Shown: piece by piece, positions 1 through 9,579 of the stretch
Position numbering within the stretch: the first letter of the stretch is position 1
Layout of the letters: every line of letters begins with the position of its first letter
Source: Bostrychus sinensis
Taxonomy: Eukaryota; Chordata; Actinopteri; Gobiiformes; Eleotridae
Reading direction: 5' to 3'
Length of the DNA stretch: 64,000 nt
Assembly (NCBI GenBank): GCA_020698575.1
Contig: CM036245.1
Span: forward strand, 9,507,718 to 9,571,717
The notes under the pieces: model-generated
Database searches by the model: none
What the model was told of the DNA's origin: nothing
The model's input: the letters and a program-made list of their open reading frames with translations, nothing else
Program-made: the position numbers and the translations under genes

Positions 1-330
1 CTGCTGAGTTCTGTGCTGATTCTGGATTCTTTTAAAAAGAGCTGATGTGATGAAGAGGAGTTGTTCTCATTATTAAACTCACTGTTCCACTCAGGGCCTG
101 ACATTAGCACTCACCACTGACCAAATGCTGTAGATTTATGGGCAAGGAGCATTTTAATCTCCACAGCCACTTTGTCCGCTTTCTGCAGGTAAGATACAGC
201 TCATGCATAAAATACTTCACAGCTCTTTAATTCATTTTGCTGTGTTTGAGTGGCCTCCTAACTTAGAACAAAGTAATCATCATGATCTGAGAAAACAAAA
301 CAAAACAAACAAAAAAACATGTATTAAGAT
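1..330. other. No gene recognised
   Basis: AT-rich sequence without a convincing ORF, exon or repeat that I can name. Confidence 0.5.
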
Positions 331-534
331 CAGTGGTGGACATACTTTTACTCTTAAGTAAATTTTGGATGATTTTATTTTTACTTTTACTTGAGAAAAT
401 TTGGGATAAAAAATAGTACTTTTACTTCTCTAAAACTTTAAATTGTCTAAGGAAGTAAAAGTAGTTGTTGTCCTCTGTGGTGTCGTGGGCAGGATTCTGA
501 CTTACAATCAGAAAGTTCAGGGTTCAGAAGTTTG

Positions 535-578
535 GGAAGAAGAAGAAGAAGAAGAAGAAGAAGATGAAGAAGAAGAAA
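535..578. repeat. (GAA)n microsatellite
   Basis: About 14 GAA/AAG units with one GAT interruption. Confidence 0.9.
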
Positions 579-1273
579 GCCATGTCTCAATTTAAAAAAA
601 GGTTTAAAAAAACATTATAGAATGTGTTATTTTTTTAATTGAAGAGTCTTTTTTTATTTATTTTGATTAATGATTTTTTTTTTTTTTTTTATGATACATG
701 GCTTTATTTTAAGGGGCTCTTTTTAATTTTTAGAGGTGTTTCTTTTTTGAGGCAACACATTTAAAAATCTTCCTCTGCTTTTATTTTTCTAGTGGAAAAA
801 CATGTTGATGATGCTTGTTTTTAATATAAACATGAATTTTTATTTTTTTTGTGCATCTTTTTTAATTTGAGGGCTAGGTTTCTTTTTTAGGCAAGATTTT
901 TATGATTTTTTTTTTTTTTAAATCTACCCTTGCTTTTTATTTTTCTTGTGGACAAAATTTTGATGTTGCATGTAAAGGTCTAAGGGCCCTGTATATAAGT
1001 AAAGCTGTCCCACTTCTGGTTGTACTGCACAGCTGTTTAGGCTCTGATTCAGTCAATGTCAGAGTTTTTCATTGGATCCTATAAAAGTGAGATTTAATTT
1101 AAAAACACTGTTAAATCTATGGTTACTGTGTTTCAGGAAAGGCCTCTTCACATGGAGCTTTTTTTATTTCAATGACAAAGACATTACTTTGCAAAATGTG
1201 TGTTTTTAGCGCTGTATCTTTGATGTAAATGAGGTTTAGACTCATTAAGTTACTAAGGTAATGTCAAATAACA

Positions 1274-1632
1274 CAGGGTTTCTGCAGGATTCAATAAAAG
1301 AGTTTTTTTTTACTTTTTTTTAAGACGATTGTTCAAGAAAAATAAGACCTATATCATAAGCATGCAGTGTACAATAAGCACAGACCATTGAGTGAGTGCC
1401 GCAAAGCATTTTGGTTTTGGGAAGAAAAGGGAGACGATCAAATCATTTTGAGCGTTTAAGTGGACATTTTAGGAAGTTGCAGCTAATGTTCCTGACATAT
1501 GAGACCTGTTTAAATGTATTTAAGTCTTTATCTCTGCAAATTTGAGAGTTTTTAAGGCCTTAAATTCAGACTTTACAATTTAAGACGTTTTTTTTTTTTT
1601 TTTTTACTTTTTAAGACCCCGCCGAAACCCTG
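1274..1632. mobile_element. Non-autonomous DNA element, CAGGGTTTC termini
   Basis: Starts CAGGGTTTCTGCAGG and ends CGAAACCCTG. The body is repeated at 39363-39690 (shared run around AAGCATGCAGTGTACAATAA), which lacks a clean right end. CAGGG termini suggest hAT. No clear target duplication was found. Confidence 0.65.
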
Positions 1633-1849
1633 ATAGCAAAGCTTTTATTTCCTAAGTCCATCTCACCTTGTCCCACCAAAACACACAACTTTTTGTACTT
1701 TTTAAGGTGGTCACCCTATAAATAAGTTAACTTTACGCTTACATGCTGGGCTTTTCTACTTCTATTCAAGTAATAAATCTGTGGAATACTTTATTATTTT
1801 GATGTAACAGTACTTTTACTTGAGTACATGCGCTGAGTACCTCTTTTAA

Positions 1850-2015
1850 TTTAATTTTAAATTCTTAATTCTTAATTATACTCTTTAAATTTGATTTTAT
1901 TGTTTTAATTGTGTTTTGTACTTTTAAAATTGCCTTTTTTTTTCTGTAAAGCACTTTGAATTGCTCTGTGTATGAATTGTGCTATACAAATAAACTTGCC
2001 TTGCCTTTGCTGAAT
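1850..2015 (+). repeat. L2-type LINE/SINE 3' tail
   Basis: Contains the fish L2-type 3' end (…AAAGCACTTTGAATTGC…, GTGCTATACAAATAAACTTG, CCTTGCC repeats). Only the tail is present. No reverse transcriptase belongs to it here. Confidence 0.65.
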
Positions 2016-2149
2016 ACCAAAATCACCAAAAGGACACAGACACAGAGGTCTCCTGTTAAAACTGAACCTCACTCTGTTTGGTTTCACACCAACACTCAGC
2101 TTTATCACCAACACTTCTCTGAATACAAATACACAAATAATATTCAAAC

Positions 2150-3230
2150 AGAAGAAAAAGTACTCAACAAAATTGCAGTATTTTGTTGCTATTAGTACTC
2201 ACTGGCTAAAGTTTTTCTTTTTTTCTTGTTAATGGTAGTACACTGATGTTAAAATACTTCACAGCTGCAGTATTTTATTGCCGTTAGTACTCCCTGGCTT
2301 AAGTTAGTTAGTGAGTTAGTTTGTTAGTTTATTGTCTCTTTGGGGAAATGGTGTTTGCAATGCGTGTGATGGCTTTAACATTTAACTGAGTACGGCTGGG
2401 AGTTTGTAGGCCTGTGACCTTTGAAGCAATATTGGTTGTTTTTTGTGAGAAAAGTCAGATTTTTGACTGTGAGAATATTGTAAAAGCATGGAGAGCAATA
2501 AGTGAGAAACAACTGAACAATACTTTTATACAGCAGAATGGATGAAACATTTAGTCGCCTTTAATTTGGTTGCTTTTTTTCATAAATGAGTTTATTATCT
2601 ATTGTCAGTCCAAGGTATTTGAACTGATCCACTGTTTCTATTAGGATATTGTTAATAATGTGTCATCTCTTTTGTTTTATTGAAGATTTAGATGAAGATG
2701 ATTTTGTTTGCACCGCTGGGTAAACTGCAGGACTGAGCTGTGATGTTGCTTTAGCGAAGGATTGTCCGTGAAAAAGCCCAAAATTGCGTCATTGTCTGTA
2801 TATTTCAGAAATGTAACGGTAGGTGAGAGGCTGGTGCGGTCATCTGTAAACAAAGTGAACAGAAAAGGACTCAACACAGAGCCCTGTGGTGCTCCAGTGT
2901 TGGTGATGAAATACCTACATCATAGTTGCAGTATTTTGTTGCTGTCAGTATTCCCTGGCTAAAGTTGCAGTATTTTGTTAATAGTAGTACTCTGATGCTG
3001 AAATAAATATATATAAATACCTCATAATTGCAGTATTTTGTTAGTAGTAGTACTCTGATGCTAAAATACCTACATCATAGTTGCAGTATTTTGTTGCTGT
3101 TAGTATTCCCTGGCTAAAGTTGCAGTATTTTGTTAATAGTAGTACCCTGATGCTAAAATAAATATATATAAATACCACATAGTTGCAGTATTTCGTTGAT
3201 GGTAGTAGTACTGGATGCAGCGATGTTTTT
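2150..3230. repeat. Tandem repeat with ~155-bp unit, interrupted by a LINE fragment
   Basis: The block ATACCTACATCATAGTTGCA starts at 2911 and again at 3066 (155-bp period), each followed by TTGCTGT(C/T)AGTATTCCCTGG. Diverged units (GCAGTATTTTGTTGCTATTA-like) occur at 2170-2310. The LINE fragment between them appears to have landed inside the array. Confidence 0.75.
2560..2905 (-). pseudogene. Non-LTR retrotransposon reverse transcriptase fragment
   Basis: Read on the minus strand, the region gives MLSPFLFTLFTDD, then PTVTFLKYTDNDAILGF, then QFTQRCKQNHLHLNLQ. These fit the CVLSPFLFTLF, KYADD and QWC..N.L.LN blocks of fish non-LTR reverse transcriptases. The catalytic YADD is changed to YTDN and the frame is broken, so it is a dead 5'-truncated copy. 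Confidence 0.7.
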
Positions 3231-4165
3231 TCATGAGTTACATTAAACTGAGTAACTTTTTAAATGAATTATAGTTTCATCTCAGCATACTTTTACTTCT
3301 ACTTGAGTAATATTATTTTGAAGTAACAATACTCTTACTTGAGTTGCTTTATGTTGTGAAAAAGTGAGTGTATATTTTCAAATGTGTGTTTCTCGTACTT
3401 TGTTATTTCATATGGAGGTCATTTATTTTTGTTTATTAATTGGAAACACAACACATTTTAACATTTTTTTTATTTCTTTTGTCAGATTACATCAAAACCA
3501 AAACATAAATCAGACAAACAGTTACTCAGTACTTTAGGAGTTTATTCACCAAATACCTTTTTACTTTACTTTACTTGAATTTTATTAATCTCACAGTGGA
3601 TAAATTCACTTCAGGCAGGTCTTAAAACAGAAAAAGCATGAAAAAAAAGTGAGCATGCATCACAAACTAAAAGGTGCAATATAAATGATTTACAAGAAAG
3701 CAAAACTATGTAACAATATAAATATAAAATACAAAATTAACAGTGTAAAATATAGATATTTGCATGGTGATGGAGGAATGTGATGCATATGATACTGATT
3801 TTATTTATTTTTTTTATCTATTACTGTTTATTTGGACGACGATATTTGACTTCTACTTGAGAGTACTATTACTTTGAAGTAGTAGTACTTTGGCCGGGGG
3901 AGGGGGGGGGCCCATGGTGAGGCTGAGATTAGCAGCTTTTCAAACAAACGCTGTGGTTAATCCTCTTTTTCTTTAACGGTTCAGCTCTAAATCCTGTTTG
4001 AGCTGAAGTCTCTTATCTCTGAGTGAAACAACACTGTGGGTTTGTGCAGGGTTGACAGATACGGCTTAAAGAGCGTTACAGCGGGGTAAAGAGGTTTGGA
4101 GAAGCAGACAGGAGCACAAAAATAGAGGCTAATTTCTTTCTCTGTTGGTCCTGATGGTGTCCTGT
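3231..4165. other. No gene; AT-rich repeat debris
   Basis: Contains hAT-family motifs (tacttttacttctacttgag near 3290; ttgagagtactattacttt near 3860) and a reversed LINE-tail-like piece (ttattaatctcacagtgg near 3580). A G-run lies at 3895-3911. No exon was found. Confidence 0.5.
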
Positions 4166-4168
4166 AAG

Positions 4169-4940
4169 TTGGTGGTTCTCAAACTGTGGTATAGGTATCG
4201 CTGGTGGTACGCAGGTGGTATTAGTTTTATTTCTGTTTTAGTCCTGCTCTGGTTAGGGGTTAAAATGAAAGTGTAGACCACTGCTTAGTCCTGGTTTAGT
4301 TCTGGTTTAGACCGGGTTATGTGTTGGTTTAGATATGGGTATTTAGTCCTGCTTTATATGTGGTTTTGTCCTTTTTTAGCCTGGTTTAGACCTGTTTTAG
4401 ATGTGGTTTATTTCTGGTTTTATTCCAGTTTAGTCCTGGTTTTATTCCAGTTTAGTCCTGGTTTTATTCCAGTTTAGTGCTGGTTTTGTTTCAGTTTAGT
4501 TCTGGTTTTGTTCCAGTTTAGTCCTGGTTTAGATTTGGTTTAGTGCTGGTTTTGTTTCAGTTTAGTTCTGGTTTTGTTCCAGTTTAGTTCTGGTTTAGAT
4601 TTGGTTTAGTCCTGGTTTTATTCCAGTTTAGTGCTGGTTTTGTTTCAGTTTAGTTCTGGTTTTGTTCCAGTTTAGTTCTGGTTTAGATTTGGTTTAGTCC
4701 TGGTTTTGTTCCAGTTTAGTCCTGGTTTAGATTTGGTTTAGTCCTGGTTTTATTCCAGTTTAGTCTTGGTTTTGTTCCAGTTTAGTCCTGGTTTAAATTT
4801 GGTTTAGTCCTGGTTTTGTCCCAGTTTAGTCCTGGTTTTGTCCCAGTTTAGTCCTGGTTTAGACCTGGCTCTGTGTTGATTTACACATAGTTATTTAGTT
4901 CTCTTTTAGTTCTGGTTTAGACCGAGTTTTAAATGTGTTC
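4169..4940 (+). mobile_element. hAT-like terminus followed by an 11-bp-motif array (locus 1)
   Basis: Starts with GGTGGTTCTCAAACTGTGG and a diverged direct repeat (TGGTATAGGTATCGCTGGTGGTACGC), then passes into about 700 bp of TTTAGTCCTGG / TTTAGTTCTGG / TTTAGATTTGG units. The junction segment (reverse complement GTCTACACTTTCATTTTAAC, then CCAGAGCAGGACTAAA) is shared with 12550-12600, so terminus and array belong to one repeat family. Confidence 0.7.
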
Positions 4941-5009
4941 TGAAGTTTTATTTATACTTTTTACTTCCACTTGAGTAACACTGTTTTAAAATCTACCCAC
5001 GTCTGAGTA

Positions 5010-5030
5010 TTATTATTATTATTATTATTA

Positions 5031-5087
<57 letters not shown>

Positions 5088-5095
5088 TATTATTA

Positions 5096-5128
<33 letters not shown>
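5010..5128. repeat. (ATT)n microsatellite
   Basis: Almost uninterrupted ATT/TTA trinucleotides over about 120 bp. Confidence 0.95.
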
Positions 5129-5644
5129 TGACACATGTGCTCTAAAGCTACAGCAGCAGTGTAACATTCATTTAAAGTGACTCATTGCGTTCCTCGGCTT
5201 TACTTCAGAAAACAAATGAAGTAAATTATTATGGGTCGACTTTACGGCCGTCTGTAAACAGCTCATAAACTCAGAATTAGTTAAACGCTTTTCAAACTTT
5301 TAACACAACTTTGGTAGAACGTCATGGTTTGTGAGCGCTTTTATTCTCCCTTTAAAGTTTAAAAATACCTCTTAAACATATTTACACTGCTCTTATCTTG
5401 TTCACTGCGGTGAGAAAATGCATTTGTTGTGTGTGAGTTTAACACTGGAGACATGAAAGTGAGTGTTTTTTTTTAAAGTATAAAGCTCAGATGAGAAAAA
5501 ATACTGTTACTTCAAAATACTATTACTCAAGTAGAAGTAAAAAGTACTGAGTGTAAATTTAAGGTAAGCAGAAAGTACTTACTGCTACTACAAACACATT
5601 CACTACTACATCCGCTACTTTACATCTATGGCTACTACAATTAG

Positions 5645-5725
5645 TAACGGCAGCACAGCGGCAAAGTGGTTAGCACTTCTGCCTCACAGCAAGAAGGTCC
5701 TTGGTTCAATTCCCGGACCATGTGG
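5645..5725 (+). repeat. tRNA-derived repeat (SINE-like)
   Basis: Matches the common fish repeat with an A-box-like start (GTGGTTAGCACTTCTGCC), CAGCAAGAAGGTCC and B box GGTTCAATTCC. No foldable intact tRNA is present. Relatives are at 11610-11735 and 20265-20365, both inverted. Confidence 0.65.
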
Positions 5726-5784
5726 AGTGAAGAATGGGTCAAATATGAGGACAATGAAGTCTACCTTAACCTTAGTGGTAGCAG

Positions 5785-6190
5785 TAGAAGTTTAGATGTG
5801 ATTTAGTGGTGGTTTTGTTCCAGTTTAGTCCTGTTTTTTTAGACCTGGTTTAGTTCTGGTTTTGTTACAGTCTAGTCCTGGTTTAGCAGTGGTTTTGTCC
5901 TGTTTTAGGCCTGGTTTAGATGTGATTTAGTGCTGGTTTTGTTCCAGTTTAGTCCTGGTTTAGACTTGGTTTAGTCCTGGTTTTGTTCCAGTTTAGTCCT
6001 GTTTTAGACTTGGTTTAGTTCTGGTTTTGTTCCAGTTTAGTCCTGGTTTAGCAGTGGTTTTGTCCTGTTTTAAGCCTGGTTTAGATGTGGTTTAGTCCTG
6101 GTTTTGTTCCAGTTTAGTCCTGGTTTAGACTTGGTTTAGTTCTGGTTTTGTTCCAGTATAGTCCTGGTTTTAGTCCTGGTTTAGACTTGG
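5785..6190 (+). repeat. 11-bp-motif array (GGTTTAG strand)
   Basis: Runs of TTTAGTCCTGG, TTTAGACTTGG and TTTTGTTCCAG units, about 37 in all, with a 5-6 unit block repeated internally. Same motif family as 4205-4940. Confidence 0.85.
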
Positions 6191-6800
6191 TCCCGGGGTC
6201 CATTTGTGGGACAGGTCAAGACTTCATATGGACCTCAGCTTCTATGAAAAAATGTCTAATGACTAATGGCCCACCAGCACTTTCATACAGTGTTACATTT
6301 GTATTAAAGGTCAGAGTGAGTTTTGTCTGTTTTGAACTATTAGAAACATTAAAATCAGTCTGATTTTAAAATCAGTCTGATTTTAATGTTCAAGGCTAAA
6401 AAACAAAACAAAAAAAAAACAACAAAACAACATATTACAAAGGGCAGTGGTTCCCAAAATGGGGGCCATGAAGGCAGCTGCAGGGGGGAGGCCTCAGAGG
6501 TCATCTATAATAAGTATATAAGGATAAATTGAAACTTAAAATATTACTTTAAAACTATTTTTAGCCAACAGACACCACAACACTCTTGACTTTGGAGGAA
6601 TGTCTGACCTATGGGATGTTTTTTATGTTATTTTGTTGGAATTGGTTTTACATTTTCCCATGAAAGAAGAGAAATTATAATTATTTGGCTTTTGAAAAGA
6701 AAATACTGTGTGTGTTTCATTCCTAGAAAAAGTCAGGAGGCACTGTCAGCCCTTGGACCTTTGCACATCTTCAAAGCTGGCCCTCTTTGAAACAAGTTGG
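6190..6800 (+). repeat. Composite dispersed repeat, copy 1
   Basis: Two joined parts (GGGGTCCATTTGTGG… and CAGTGGTTCCCAAAATGGGG…) ending CCTTTGCACATCTTCAAAGC TGGCCC-like. The same order, reversed, occurs at 47415-48755. hAT-type CAGTGGTTCCC start at 6445. A related single element lies at 17863-18269. Confidence 0.7.
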
Positions 6801-7147
6801 GATATCCCTGCACTTTAAACACATATTTATTATATAACTGTATTTTATAGGTTTTGGTAAAAAAGATAAAATAACAAAACTTGTGTCAGTGTCCGTATAC
6901 TATTTAATTACTATGACTACAATTACTGGTAATGCAACTTTGACTTTTACTTTTATTACTGCTATTACCGTTTTTGCAACCATGCATACAAATATATATT
7001 TTTTAGAAATAAGAAAAGTGTACTTGAGTAAAAGCATGTTTTTCCCTCAAAAATAGACTTAAATTTAGGTATGTTCTAGAAAATGAACCAAGGAAGTACT
7101 TAATAATGTACTGAAGTGAACTACTTGAGTAAAAGTGTCCACCTCTG

Positions 7148-7645
7148 ATTACCATGAAGCTGGATCTGAACTCCAGTTTTAAACAAAAAACAGTTTTCTG
7201 GGAGCTGAGCGTTTCCGAGGTGGTAATTGTTTAAATACCTCCACACTTCAGCTGTGGAGCAGAACAACAGTTTAACAGCGGAGGGCCCAGCAGGGCTCCT
7301 GGACTCCTGCCGCTTGGACCGAGATACAGCACCTTTCCATCAACAACATCATGTTTCTCCATACCACACGCATTTCTGCTAATGTCTCTGTACAGCGGTA
7401 CACAACACGCAAACAACAGCTCTGAGCCTGCAACACCACTGAAGTTTAGAGTTTTTATGGAGCAGTTTGTGTTTACGTCAAGAGAGGACAGATATGGTTT
7501 CTTTTATGATGCAATTTGGAAAACATAAATACATATTTTTGTTTATCTGACATAAGGACACCACTGCAAGCTCTGCAAATTTGTGCCAAGCGGTTTGTGT
7601 TTGAGACGTGGGTTTGATCCTTGGGCTGACCAACACACAAACTCT
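7148..7645. other. No gene recognised
   Basis: A 61-codon minus-strand ORF (7416-7231) has no recognisable domain or splice context. I treat it as chance. Confidence 0.4.
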
Positions 7646-7649
7646 CTAA

Positions 7650-8395
7650 CTCTCAACAAACATCAGATATGTCTGCTCTGATGTGTGGGGTCCCACAAGG
7701 ATCCGTCTTGGGTCCAGTTTTATTCTTGTTGTATCTGGTTCCTGTTGGTCAGATTAGTCTTTGTTTTGTCTCATCACTTGTAGGTTGATGATATTCATCT
7801 GTACTGCTCTTTTAATAACTCAGAGTTTCACTTTTTGTCAGCATTGTCAGATTACTTGTCATGCATCAAAATCTGGCTAACCACTAACCAGCTCCAGATA
7901 AACTCAAACAAAACAGAAACTCTGGTTATGGCTCCTGATAAAAAGATCCCTCTGATCAAGCAACACCTTGTGTTTTTGGGGCTCCTTTAAGTCCAGCCTC
8001 AGGAACCTGGGTGTTGTGTTTGATCCGTCCATGTCTTTGGATGGTCACTCAAGAAAGTTGGTCCAAAACTGTTTTTAATCACCTGAGGAACATCTATAAA
8101 GTCAGATTTTTTTTTAAAATCTAAGACTAATCTGGAAATGATTATTTATGCTTTCATCTCATCTCGTCTTGAGTATTGTAGTTCTGTTTTAAGTCAACTC
8201 TTAATCGATTCTAGATTGTTCAAAATTGTGCAGCGAGGTTTTTAACAGGAACCTCAAGAACAGCCCACATCACTCTGGTTTTATCTTCACTTCACTGGCT
8301 ACCAGAAAAGTTTAGAATAAATTTTAAAATTTTAGTGCCAACTTTTGGATCCTCAAGTCAAAACCTCCTCATGGTCCCAAAAACCTGAGACTGAG
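7650..8395 (+). pseudogene. L2-like non-LTR retrotransposon, C-terminal RT fragment
   Basis: Successive frames give CGVPQGSVLGPVLFLLY, VDDIHLYCSF, KIWLTTNQLQINSNKTETLV, NLGVVFDPSMSLDGH and AARFLTGTSRTAHI-like blocks in the order of an L2-type reverse transcriptase. The YADD box reads VDD. Several frameshifts and stops show it is dead. 5'-truncated. Confidence 0.8.
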
Positions 8396-8397
8396 AT

Positions 8398-9008
8398 TGT
8401 AGCAACCAATAACGTAATAATTGTCCTTTTTAAATGTAATTAAGCCATTATTGTAATAACTTGTCAATAATGTAATTCAGTTTTTAAGCCAATTATGTAA
8501 TAACATTTTACCAAAAATACTCTAAATACAAGATTTTACACAAAAAATGATTCTGAAATTTCCTCTTACAGCCATAATTAAAGGTACTATGAGTAGTATA
8601 TATTTTTTCCATTTCATAAACATGTCCTCAGATATGATATAAACATGTTTAAATCAAATTTTTCTGATAACAATGGCACAGCTGATTTATTCAGTTAAAA
8701 TATACTTGGTTTACTTTATACTTTGGTTCTAAAACTGCATTGCCGATCGTCCAATCAGAAAAGAGACAATTGTTTTGATTTAGACTGCAGTACCGTTTTC
8801 AAACCAGTAGGAGCACTGCTGCTTACAGTAACTTTCAGTGGAGCGAGTGATGCATGAATATGACATCCACTAAACATTTTTAAAAGAAAACTGCATAAAA
8901 ATGAAAAAGTAAAGCAGTTATTAGCAGCAATTACATTTTTATTTGGCTGAAATTATGACTTTGACAAATATTACATTATTGGCCATTATTACAATATCGG
9001 TTGCTACA
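8398..9008. mobile_element. Inverted-repeat DNA element (TGTAGCAACC termini)
   Basis: Left TGTAGCAACCAATAACGTAA and right reverse complement TGTAGCAACCGATATTGTAA form an imperfect ~25-bp terminal inverted repeat. The 611-bp body has TTATGTAATAAC-like direct repeats near both ends. No coding capacity. Confidence 0.7.
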
Positions 9009-9089
9009 GATATGGTTTGGACATAAACAGAGGAGGAATTTTATGACGTTATAAACTCTGTATTAATAACAGAACAGACTGGAGCCGTT

Positions 9090-9480
9090 TGATTGGACGC
9101 ATTCACACAAACTTTTATTACATGAACACGATGGCAATACTTTTCCAACCACTACAGCGTTTTTCAGTCCCAAGTTGAAACGCTGCTGACCACTTGGTTT
9201 CATAATAGTTTCTATGTTTCAGTAAAAAAAAAACAACTGTCTGTGAGCCCAGGTGCTTTTTCGTCCAATCAGCAGCTCCCGTTGATGACCAAAGGGGAGG
9301 GGCTTAGCAGTGTGACCCCGCCTCGTTTGACAAAAGCAAGACTCAAGGCTCTGATTGGTCCGTAGAGCAGCCAGTCTTTATCCTCTGCGCTGGGGCTCTG
9401 TTCGCTGACTGGGCGGCGCTGCTGCTGCTCTGCCCGGATACAGGTTCCTGATTGGTGGATAAAGTGAAATGGGGCGGGGC
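9090..9480 (-). other. timm50: timm50 3' UTR with poly(A) signal
   Basis: Past the stop codon the minus strand has AATAAA at 9119-9114, the first good poly(A) signal. This implies a 3' UTR of about 380 nt, ending just before the inverted-repeat element at 8398-9008. No transcript evidence is available, so the cleavage site is inferred. Confidence 0.5.
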
Positions 9481-9579
9481 TCACTGTTGTTTGGAACGCC
9501 AAAACCGAGATGCGATGGAGCCTAAAGACACTCCCTGCTTTTTCTGCTGCGAGAGTTCGGACAGACGCTGCTCCTCCTC
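9481..9579 (-). CDS. timm50: timm50 last coding exon (C-terminal tail and stop)
   Basis: 99 nt: EEEQRLSELSQQKKQ, then GVSLGSIASRFWRSKQQ, then TGA at 9483-9481. The acceptor is tttttccag. The length and ending (…RFWRSKQQ) correspond to the vertebrate TIMM50 C-terminus (…LWPRSKQP type), so the frame is intact to its normal end. Confidence 0.95.
   Translation of the reverse strand, partial: EEEQRLSELSQQKKQGVSLGSIASRFWRSKQQ

Larger units (their letters stand above)
331..7147. mobile_element. Possible hAT-type element enlarged by nested insertions
   Basis: Left end CAGTGGTGGACATACTTTTA and right end (reverse complement) CAGAGGTGGACACTTTTACT form an imperfect inverted repeat. Flanking octamers attaagat and attaccat agree at 6 of 8 positions, as expected for an old hAT target duplication. 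Internal motifs of the family (tacttttacttgagtaa) recur near 1810, 3290, 3850, 4960, 5510 and 7020, between unrelated insertions. A compact relative sits at 44580-45088. The pairing of ends 6.8 kb apart is inference. Confidence 0.4.

Noticed and set aside
5645..5725. Functional tRNA gene
   Set aside because: A and B boxes are present but no cloverleaf or discriminator end; several related degenerate copies exist, so it is a SINE-like repeat.
7231..7416. 61-residue minus-strand ORF as an exon of a neighbouring gene
   Set aside because: No matching splice sites in a consistent frame and no recognisable family.
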